Below, piece after piece: positions 22,632 to 31,589 of a stretch of DNA of 64,000 nt. Under the pieces are notes generated by a model. It was not told the DNA's origin and searched no databases. It saw nothing but the letters and a program-made list of their open reading frames with translations. Source of the stretch: Temnothorax longispinosus. Lineage: Eukaryota; Arthropoda; Insecta; Hymenoptera; Formicidae. The position numbers and the translations under genes are program-made. The stretch covers positions 15,495,692 to 15,559,691 of the forward strand of contig NC_092367.1 in assembly GCF_030848805.1 (NCBI RefSeq), written 5' to 3'. Positions within the stretch are counted from its first letter, which is position 1; every line of letters begins with the position of its first letter.

Positions 22632-22860
22632 GGTGGCAGTGTGGTCTTGTGGTAAAGCGCCAGACTCGTAATCCCGAGGAACCGAGTTCGAGTCCACCTG
22701 ATCACAGGAATTTTTATATTCCAAACTGCACCCCCCGCACGAGTGGGGCTCGTGCGGAGAAACTGGGCTATCTTTCGCAGAGGAGACATTAAATTTGAAA
22801 TTGGTCATTCATCAAGCTTTGAGGAGCTTGAGAGTTTTGGGTCAATGCCTGTATAGTTAT
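22632..22860 (+). repeat. tRNA-like, probable SINE
   Basis: 22632-22706 resembles a tRNA: a box-A-like TGTGGTCTTGTGGTA, an anticodon loop CTCGTAA (anticodon CGT, threonine) and a box-B-like AGTTCGAGTCC. The anticodon and T stems do not pair well, so it is not a functional tRNA. A non-tRNA body of about 150 bases follows, containing an inverted repeat (CCGCACGAGT and GCTCGTGCGG) and GAGGAGACATTAAATTTGAA. This is the expected shape of a tRNA-derived SINE; no poly-A tail or target duplication was identified. Confidence 0.5.
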
Positions 22861-22891
22861 GATTATAACAAACGAATTGTCCTTTGTTCGG

Positions 22892-23042
22892 TAATATTCC
22901 AAATATTGAAAAGGGACTCTGGATGTCCATTCGCCTTGACACTGGTACTCCAGGCATAACTTATCTCAAAAGTTATGCCTGGAGATGTACCAGGGTCAAG
23001 GCGAATGACCATCAAGAGTCCCTTTTTAATATTTGGAATATC
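22892..23042. mobile_element. Near-perfect palindromic MITE
   Basis: Left arm ATATTCCAAATATTGAAAAG runs into GGGACTCT and is mirrored by AAGAGTCCC followed by TTTTTAATATTTGGAATAT. The inner arms (AGGCATAACTT and AAGTTATGCCT) meet at the centre, so the element folds along its full 150 bases. Confidence 0.75.
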
Positions 23043-23690
23043 TTCCTGTTCTCTCAAATCTGGTTTTTTAAGCCATGTTGAGGCGTCAGTTTTTACGATT
23101 GATCCATATATGGATCCCGCAGCATTCGCATTAGGATCGGAACATTCACGTTGCAATGACATTCACCTGCAACGTTTATGCCAATAATTTTTTTTTTATG
23201 TAAATGAAAGATCAAGGAGATGAAAAAATATATTTAAATACTCGATTTACGTTTGTTTCATGGATAACTAGATAACGGATCTAATTAAGATTATATTCTG
23301 TTAAGTCTAAATAATAAAAATAATAAATCCGATATTGGAATAATTTTAGATAAATTAATAAGAATTAATAGACTAGTTATAAAAAATATAGATAAATATA
23401 TAAAGTGTAAATATATTTTATTTTTATTTTTATTTCAATGTGTCAGAACCAAAAAAGTTTGCATATGTTAAATAACAACACACAAAAACTCTAAACATAT
23501 GTAAAGTAACTCGAATCTGTTTATTACTGTCTATTATGATTCTGTAGCGGATTCTGACATTATATTTGTGTAGATCGATCTTCTATGCGATTGAAGGATA
23601 GAATACAACTAATCTTGCAGAAATTTTAGATATAAATTTGAATTTGAATAGGAACGATTAAAACGGTATTTCATCATTTAATACATGGAC

Positions 23691-23791
23691 GAAAAATACA
23701 CCTTCAGGATATTCCAATTATTGCCAAGTAAAGGCAGTGCTCTAAGACCAGGAATATCCATTGTTGGCGAAGGTGTATTTTTAATTGTTTC
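23691..23791. mobile_element. Short inverted-repeat element
   Basis: CGAAAAATACACCTTC and GAAGGTGTATTTTT are inverted repeats flanking about 65 bases that contain a shorter pair (GGATATTCC and GGAATATCC). Non-coding. Confidence 0.5.
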
Positions 23792-24365
23792 GATCGGATG
23801 CCTTTTCGGCATCCGAAATTTTGGTAACCTATAACCTTAAATTAAGTGTCGGATCTTCCAAGAATCTCTTTAAAGAAAGCCATCTTTTTTCTTTATTTAA
23901 AAAAAAAAATTATAATTTCAACAAATGTAAGTCTTGAAAACATTGAAAGTTGAATTGAATATATAAAACTTCTCGCGAAACAATAGAAATTATACTGTAT
24001 AGCACTGTATAAAATGTATTTATATAATATTATAATTGTATATTAATGATTTAAAACTCATATTAGGATTAGTGAAGATTACAGTTAATATTCATTAACA
24101 TTCCTTCCACGTGTGGACTTCCAACAGAGCCTTAATTATCTCTCCAATATTAATTCATTAAGATTAATTTAAATTTTGGATTCAGAATTTGAATTTAAAT
24201 TTTGTTGCTTGTTTTTGTTTAAGAAAACGTTTAAGAAAAATGCAAAAAATGTATAAAAATTGCCAAGAGGGAAAAAGATTGGATCAAAGACAAATTGGAA
24301 ATTTTGCTTTAAGCACAAACGTGCTTAATCGAATCAATTGCCAATTAATATTCCTTTTAACTCTT

Positions 24366-24592
24366 AAGGCCCCCGCACAATGAAAAATACAAAGAACAGA
24401 TATTAGCGATTAGAAATAAGAAATCAGGAATAAAGGCGACTTCCGACAGGTTAAAAATTTATTGCCCGTGTTATTTCCTGTTTCTGTTGCCTGTATTTTT
24501 CATCGTGCGCTCAACTTTATTTTTGATTCTTTAGTCCTAATCGCTAATATATCTGTTCCTTGTCCCTTACATTTTTCATCGTGCGGCGGCCT
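24366..24592. mobile_element. MITE with AAGGCC..CCGCAC termini
   Basis: The left end AAGGCCCCCGCACAATGAAAA and the right end TTTTTCATCGTGCGGCGGCCT are inverted repeats. The arms extend through AACAGATATTAGCGATTAG and its complement. Non-coding. Confidence 0.65.
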
Positions 24593-24595
24593 TTA

Positions 24596-24823
24596 AAACT
24601 AGAAAAAGATAAAAAGTAAAGGCCATTGCACGTAACAAAGTTTTAGTCATAATCGTAAGGCCGTAAGAAAATAGACCAATCACAGTCAATTATTCTTCGA
24701 GCGCGAGGAGAATAATCGACTGTGATTGGTCTATTTAAGGCCTTACGATTATGACTAAAACTTTGTTACGTGTAATGGCCTTAAGTTAAACCGAGATTAA
24801 AATTAATCTACATTGTTAGAAAT
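24596..24823. mobile_element. Right-end fragment of the 11851 element, split by a MITE
   Basis: ACTAGAAAAAGATAAAAAG and, after the interruption, AGTTAAACCGAGATTAAAAT up to TTAGAAAT match the right end of the TATDN1 intron element. The two halves are separated by the palindromic MITE at 24619-24782, so the MITE inserted into an older repeat. Confidence 0.5.
24619..24782. mobile_element. Palindromic MITE, AAGGCCATTGCACGTAAC family, copy 2
   Basis: Same termini and arms as the copy at 6888-7043, including AACAAAGTTTTAGTC and the TAGACCAATCACAGTC core, with an inner arm pair around GAGCGCGAGGAG. The two copies are 17 kb apart and still closely similar. Confidence 0.8.
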
Positions 24824-24829
24824 ATAAGT

Positions 24830-25984
24830 CGTGCGCTCGATTGACGTCGTCCCCGAAGTCTCGATCTTCGAATTCGAATTCGGATTCGCGCTTTTCCGTC
24901 TCCCGCGGATGACTTCCGGCTCCTGGCGCTTCGGCCGCCTGCCGCGCGACGGCGGCACCGCGTCGCTGCGTCGCGCAGTTGCGCCGTGACACCCGTGTGT
25001 GACGTACTCCGTACAGTCCGTACACACATACGTGCATACGCATACGCGATCGCCCCTGCGATAGGGTTTGAATCAGCGAGAGAGTGTGTCGACTGTCGCG
25101 TGCCGCGCCGAAGCTCGCGAACGAACGACGGACGACGACGGCGATCATCATCATCATCGGCGCCGTTGTTTCCCCGATGCGTGCGACGACGCGCGCGTGC
25201 TGAGGACGTCCGCGTCGCCCGACGACAACGCGTGTGCGGGTAACCCGCGACTTTCATGCCCAGGTGACCCCCGCGCGGCCACGGACTTTCTCCAACCTGG
25301 TTGCGGCGACGGCGACGGTGCGCGCGATCAGCCGACCCCCACGGGAAGCGAACAGGCGCGATTCGCCACGTCGTCCCCGTCCACGTCGCCGTCGGCGACG
25401 ACGTCGTGAGAGGAGGCTCTCCGCCGTAGCGCAGGTAGCGGATCCCGTTTTTTTGTTAGGTTAACTCGCGGCACGACGCCGCGACGCTTAATCGGGTGGG
25501 GGCACTAATTAGGGAATGGATGGAGAGAGGAGAGAAAGAGAGGAGAGAGAGAGGAGAGAGAAAAGAGAGAGAGAGAGAGAGACAACGCGCGCGTCGTTAC
25601 CGTTAGTCAGAATTAGGATTGTCGGAGCACGCGTGCCCCACGCTTGATCCCTGGGATATCGTGTCGGGATATCCGGAGCCGGTTTCCTGGATTGTTATTT
25701 CACCTGTGGAACATCGCCAGTTACGTTTTATTTCATCCGCCGCGCACCCTTCGTCGTCTGTCTCGTTTGGTTCCAGAATATTCTGACGAGAGAGAATCTT
25801 GTACAACCTGGTAAACAAGGATGTGTATCTCTTCTGCTCTGCCGAGCAGAACGCGCGCGTTTTCCTATCGGAGCAACTCAGAAGCGTCGAATATCTTTAA
25901 ACTTGACGTCTTTAAATGTGACGTTTGTAGAATTGCCGCATTGGAAAGTGGAGCGGTTGTATTTACTTTCTCGTTGTCTTGCAG
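24830..25984 (+). promoter_or_regulatory. Trl promoter, probable non-coding first exon and 5' intron
   Basis: A CpG-rich block at about 24840-25440 ends in a candidate donor GCGCAG|GTAGCG at 25435. An acceptor, TTGTCTTGCAG, ends at 25984, twenty bases before the Trl start codon. I infer a 5' non-coding exon and intron. The intron carries a GA-rich tract (about 25520-25582) with many GAGAG pentamers, the binding site of the encoded factor. Exact transcription start cannot be read. Confidence 0.45.
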
Positions 25985-26003
25985 TTAAGCTCTTGGAGAC
26001 GGA

Positions 26004-29000
26004 ATGGGTAGCAGCGGCCAGCTCTACAGTCTGTCCTGGGGAGAGTTCAGTTCCTCTCTGGCCTCCGCGGTGCAGGTGTTGAGGGGAGACGGCGATCTGG
26101 TGGACGTTACCCTGGCCGCCGGCGGACGCAGCTTTCGCGCGCACAAGATTGTTCTCTGCGCGGCCAGTCCGTTCCTGTTGGACCTTTTAAAGGTTGCGTG
26201 TCGTCCTTCCGGCATGAGCGCGTAACGTGAAAGCGTTATCGCAGAAACTTACGGCAATGCACATTGTCCACAGAGTACGCCATGCCAGCATCCGGTGGTT
26301 ATGCTTGCGGGAATCGGAGCGGATGATCTGGAGTCTTTGCTGGAATTTGTATACCGAGGAGAAGTGAGCGTCGAGCCGGCGCAGTTGCCTTCCTTGCTTC
26401 AGGCTGCCCATTGTCTGTGCATTCACGGATTGACAAAGCCAACTGTACTGACGGAGGTACGTTTCCTTTACATCTCGTTTTATTTACTTAAATAAAAATG
26501 AGGCAATTAATTTATTGTATGTGATTGTATATATTTAGAGCGGAGAAGAAGTTCCTGCGTCTGCGATACCAACGGCGACGAACGATGGAGTGTCGAGAGC
26601 GACGGGCAACTCGTATTATCCACTGAAACGCAGGAAAAAGAGGAGGAAGTCGTCGACGTCCTCCGCAAAGTGGCAATGTACTAGTAATACTACCGACAGC
26701 GAAAGCAGGCCTCTGGACGACAACAACAGAACAATGCCTTACGAAAATAAGGACGACGACACCATGGAAACCGATGACACAGGTAGCGTAAAGTTTTGCA
26801 AAGATTTTAAATCCCCTGTTAAATTAAGTTTATTTCTTAAATGAGGCACTGCAAGATTAGAACTGTGCGACGGATTTTGTAATTTTTTTCCTGCCTTTGA
26901 AATATTTCGTAATAAAATACCGTGTGACGAGAATATTTGTGTTCTATGTAATATGATTTGTCGGATGAATTTTCCTTATTTTATTAGTTCGAGATTTGCA
27001 CGCTTATCGCAATTTTTGAGTTAATTTCTATAATTGCAAGATTTTAATTAAGCATGCAAGACAGCAATAATGAAACGGCAATTTCCACTTGTGTTTTGTG
27101 TCCGGTGTATTTACGTTTAACACGGTAGCCGTATCATAAAAACTATATACCAAAAATTTCACCGCCTGTGAGAGATTTCGTAGACATCTACGTAGGCCTT
27201 TTTTTCGTTTCAATTAAAACGGACACAAGCACAACCATCGATCGGGTTGAACTGCATTTCTGATTGGTCGTCCTCCAATTCGTTGGGGCGAGAGCGAGAG
27301 AGCGAGAGAGCGAAAGGGAGAGAGAGAGAGAGAGAAAGAGAAAGAGAGATGGAGAGAGAGAGAGAGAGAGGGGAAACAAATTCAAACCGAGCCAAAGCAA
27401 CGTCAGTTCAGCCCCGTATGGTAACATTGTGTTTGTGTCTGTTAACAGCGGGCAACTGCCTGGTCGGAAACTACGCGAACAACCATCAGGGCGGCAGTCA
27501 TTCACCGCTTCAAGACTCGCCCGTCGCGGACGATCATCAGGCGGCGCATCAGGAACAGGTTTCGGACGGCGAATCGCATCTGCATACGCTAATGCCGATG
27601 CAGTTGCACATACCGCAGTTCCACAGCTCCCTCAACATGGGCTTTCCGTCCGGTCTGGCGTCGTTATCCGGCTTAGCGAGCACCCAGACGGCGTCGAGCG
27701 GTGGCGCGAATCAGTCGAAGGCGCGCGGCGCCTCCGACTGCCCGGGCGTTTGCCCGCTTTGTGGCGCGACCCTGCGCCAGGCGAGAAATCTGCGCAGGCA
27801 TCTGTTATCCTCGTGCAAGTACCGGTTCAACAACTCGGCGGCAACTACGATGGCGATGGCGGCAGCACAGAATTCCGACTCGACGGAGATCAAGACCGAG
27901 ATCAAGACCGAGATCAAGACCGAGATCGAAGCGCCGGGCTACGATCAGTCATCGATGACGTATGGGACCGACAGCGGAAGTAACGACTGCGAACAGATAG
28001 TCTGCAATCCTACCCTACCCTCACCGACGTCGCACGAGAGCGTGGTATCGTCGCCGAACAGTATCCCGTCGCCGACGATCGCCAGATAAATTGTACAGGG
28101 AACGAACTCACCGGGAGTATCGAGACGAACACATTTTGTAGTTAATTTTCTTGCGGATTCCGTTTGTTGCTGATTGTGTTAACAGTGATGCGATACTCGA
28201 GATCGCGGTGGAGTGGTGAGTGACAACGTTACGCGCGAGGACAGAGAGGAGAGATAAAAGATATTTTGCATTGTATAGTTACATGATACATTTAAGCGAG
28301 CGGTTATTTGTAATTATTGGCGTACGCGTTATTTAACTAGGTCAGAAGTTCGGAGTATATATTTGCGCGTTTAATTTTATACAAGAATCTTCCACGTTAG
28401 TGTATAAGATCTACCCTAGGGTTAATTGCTGCAGGTTTAAGCGTAATGAATAAAGTCCTATCGTGAAATTATCATTATTCTTTTACCATCGATACTTATA
28501 CGATAATCTGGATTTCGTGCGATTGTGCAATTCAACTTCGTCCACTGCGTTTATTTTATTTTGCCTATTTAATTCTCCCTCTTTTTTTTTACCATGGAAT
28601 GGTCTAATAGCAGTACGTTTCTAAGAATACGGACTACCGTTTATCGAATACCATTTTATAACGAAACCGAGGAACTTCCAACAGCCCACCATGTGAAAAT
28701 AATCGGCGCACATTCCTATTTTGTAACGCTCCGCCGCGTACGTGGACTGTTGACAATAGTACATATACAAAATCGCTATAGTATTTTAATTGAGAAAGAA
28801 ATAAGATAACGGGTATAAAGTGTACTATCCAGTTTCTTTTCTTTTTCAATAAAGCGCAAACAAAATTACGTGATACTCTGTGCTGTCTTATTTTCCACAA
28901 AATACGATTGTGGTGTTATCTCAGCGTCACTTGAATTATCTCATCAATTTTTTTACCACACTAGAATGGATTATGTAGAAACGTGATGTCCGCGGTGAGA

Positions 29001-30708
29001 TATTCCGATCCGACGACAAGTTTCACACAAGTCTGTCTAGATTCGAACTCGTTCTAGGGGACGGATCGTCGAAGGCACGCAGTCTGTCCGATCAGCCGGT
29101 GTCGTGTCCGCTGTGCGGCGCGATTCTGCGCCAATCGAGAAATCTCAGGAGGCACTTGGAGCTTCTGCACTTCGGTCTGGGCAACAGCGGCAAGTCCGGC
29201 ATACACGCGAGGCATCGGCGCGTGGCAGCGGCGGCGGCGGCGGTGGCGGCGGCGGACAGGGCCAACGACTTCGGCCTGTCGTCTTTGGCGTGCGTTCGTC
29301 CCACCGTCAGGCTGGACTCGCACCTCGCCGCGAGGTCCTCCGAAGCCTCGGACTTTTCCATGATGACACCTTTGTCGATCGCCTCGTCCGTCAGTTCCGC
29401 TTCGAGCGTCAGTCTTCCAGGTGAATCGCAAGTTATTCACAAGTTCCTAGAATATTTTGTTTTCTGTAAATGTGCTTGTTATATACAAGCATATCATTTA
29501 TCTCGTGTAAATTTCTGAATTCAAACGCAATTATACAGAGAAAAATATTTCCTGGATAAAGAGAGAAAGAGAGAGAGAGAGAGAGAGTGCGTGAGTGAGT
29601 GATAGAATTATCTGGATAAAGATTTCCTCGTGCATAAAATGTTTATAAAATGTTTGAAGGATAATTGCTGCTAACGAGCTCATTGGTCGTAAACCATATT
29701 GATTCGACGGAGAAATGTTATACAATGGCATTAAAATTTTAATGTTACGCTTCACGCGCATTGTATATGATGTACGCGAATATTATCGAAAGATTAACGG
29801 ATGCGTCGAATGCGTTATCGCTCTCTCAACTAAAGCGATTACACCCCGAACATATTCACGCGAATTGCAAGTCCCTCCTTTACGCGGGTATAAATTCTGT
29901 ACCGCGCGATTATAAACACCGATAATTATCAATGTTTTGCAAGAACGCGCTTGCGACTGGGATATTCGCGATGGGATTTATTATACCATCGCGATTAATC
30001 CTCGTAGTAATTATAAGTTTCATGTTTGTCTAAAAACGATATATATATATACATATATATACACATCACGGGATATTCGATGGAAATAAAAGTAAAATAT
30101 AAATATTTTACTTTTATTTCCATTTCACGTTATCATGAATGACATGCAATCGTGATATTTTGACTCTCAAGATACTAACTAATTAATTATATCATTATTC
30201 ATAAAATGTTTACCCTTGCGATGAATATAGCAAATCTGAAATTCTCCTTTTTTCATTTTTTCCCTCAGCATACACACATTTTATAATTAATTTAGAATTT
30301 TAATTCCCTTACATGCATACGCTTATTATAATGTATATAGACAACGATGTCGAGACCTCGTTACCTAATAATGTCAGCAAAACTTAGATCTCTATGGTGT
30401 CCATAGGGAATCTGATGGGTACGAGCTCAAGTCTATTGGGTTCCGGCGATCAAAACGGACATCCGCTGTCGGGATCCACTCCGGCCACGTGCAGCACCGC
30501 ATCTATGGTACCTCCGACCAACGGGATCTACTCCTCGGACGGCGGTCCCAGTATGCTGAGCTGCCTGCTACCGTCGTTGCCCACTTTACCGTCCTTTTCC
30601 GCGTCTCATGATGTGTTCCGACACGGCGAGATGTTGCGCGCGGGGATCGCCTACCACGATTCCTCCCGACAGCACGTCAGACACATGCAGCGCACGGACG
30701 TCACCTAA
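26004..30708 (+). CDS. Trl: Trithorax-like (GAGA factor), BTB zinc-finger protein
   Basis: GAGA factor binds GAGAG DNA, opens promoter chromatin and acts in Trithorax/Polycomb regulation. Shared exons: 26004-26192, 26274-26456 and 26539-26782. Exons 1-2 encode the BTB/POZ domain (LYSLSWGEF, VDVTLAAGGRSFRAHKIVLC, ASPFLLDLLK, STPCQHPVVMLAGIGADDLE, EFVYRGEVSVEPAQLPSLLQ), diagnostic of Trl rather than other BTB proteins. Exon 3 encodes a linker with a basic cluster (KRRKKRRK) and an acidic stretch. Two alternative 3' ends follow, both entered in phase 1: a single exon 27449-28089 (418-residue protein), or 29058-29420 plus 30407-30708 (426 residues). Each carries one GAGA-type finger. Drosophila GAGA factor is 519-581 residues with one finger. 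The gene converges on the unknown gene at 31590. Confidence 0.93.
27290..27372. repeat. (GA)n tract in the Trl intron before exon A
   Basis: About 80 bases of nearly uninterrupted GAGAGA with scattered GAAAG and GAGCGAG variants, about 80 bases upstream of the exon A acceptor. It offers many overlapping GAGAG sites. Open frames through it are artefacts of the repeat. Confidence 0.9.
27449..28089 (+). CDS. Trl: Trl alternative 3' exon A (finger with last ligand Cys)
   Basis: Acceptor GTTAACAG|CG; the exon completes the phase-1 codon from 26782. It encodes a His/Gln- and Ser-rich stretch, then SKARGASDCPGVCPLC, TLRQARNLRRH and LLSSCKYRF. The spacing is C-x2-C-x12-H-x4-C, so the final histidine of the GAGA finger is replaced by cysteine. 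Downstream, IKTE occurs three times in tandem (bases 27889-27924), then an acidic/Ser-Pro tail ending SPNSIPSPTIAR. AATAAA signals lie at 28449 and 28848. Whether this finger still reads GAGAG is unknown; all residues of the recognition helix region (RQxRNLRRH) are kept. Confidence 0.85.
29058..29420 (+). CDS. Trl: Trl alternative exon B (canonical GAGA finger)
   Basis: Acceptor GTTCTAG|GG. The exon encodes SKARSLSDQPVSCPLC, ILRQSRNLRRHLELLHF and then GLGNSGKSG, nearly the Drosophila GAGA-factor finger with its preceding basic region. Spacing is C-x2-C-x12-H-x4-H. An alanine run (RRVAAAAAAVAAAD) and a Ser/Thr-rich tail follow. It ends at a consensus donor CTTCCAG|GTGAATC and splices in phase to 30407, which encodes a Ser/Gly/Pro-rich tail (NLMGTSSSLLGSGDQNGHPL) ending MQRTDVT. 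An AATAAA lies near 30993. Confidence 0.88.
29560..29590. repeat. (GA)n tract in the Trl intron after exon B
   Basis: A short run of GAGAGA following AAAGAGAGAAAGAGAG, about 140 bases downstream of the exon B donor. It is one of at least three GA tracts inside the gene. Confidence 0.85.
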
Positions 30709-31589
30709 TTTCGTAAACTCCGCGGAAAAAGCGAAACCAAGGACGACAGTATCAACGGAACACTGAATAGACTCCACTAAGTGTAGACTTAGCTTTATCA
30801 AAGTATGAATATTTAACGCGATGTGGTAATGGACGGGTATTGAAAATGGCATTAAAAATGTCGCTGAAACGCGGCGAGATAGCGGATAAAATAGTTCGAC
30901 GAGTGTAATGATGATTAGCAACGATGTGTTGTATTAGGAATTTTTTTACTCGGTGCTATGTACACGAATTCAAATATGTACGATCTATAAATAATAAATT
31001 GTTTAGTAATAATAAATATAATACATTTGCTTTCGTATTTTTCTAGCTATGGATATGTGAACGCAAGTATTTTCTTTAGAAAAGGTTTTATTGAAAATAC
31101 TATAAAGGAAAATAAGAAATAAAAAATCAGGTCCATTCAAATATATCATAAGTTACAAGTGTTTTTATAATCGTTATTTGCACGAGATTTATTTTGAAAA
31201 AATATTACGAAGTCGATATCCCTGCCGAGAAATAAAATTATCTTGTTCGTTTTGGAACATCGAAAAATTTGCAGTTCTATCTTTTGTGCTAACTACATTT
31301 ATGATTATTCTTGGAGATTGCTCACGTATCGTTTTTAATCATTCCGAATTAATATTTTCATGAAGATATTATTTAATGCAATGTGATATTATTTAAGTCA
31401 CCGAGCCGAGAGAAGAGGTAGAACTTTTCCTTTATGAAGATCGAACTCAAAGAGCTTGAAGAGAAGAGATCGTTATCGTTTACATCCTCTTCCTGAAGGA
31501 AATTTTTTTTACTCTGCGCATCGACTAGTGCGCAACTATGAGATCATAATCATGATCTTCAAGATCCAAGACGATCGTTGAGATCATAA
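30709..31589. other. Spacer between convergent Trl and the unknown gene
   Basis: Holds the 3' untranslated regions of both genes. No further coding or repeat structure is supported. Confidence 0.5.

Noticed and set aside
22632..22706. Functional tRNA-Thr gene
   Set aside because: The anticodon and T stems are mispaired and the acceptor stem cannot be formed convincingly; a SINE head fits better.
27246..27447. Coding frame through the (GA)n tract before Trl exon A
   Set aside because: It is a repeat-encoded Arg/Glu run in the intron; the acceptor at 27448 explains where coding begins.
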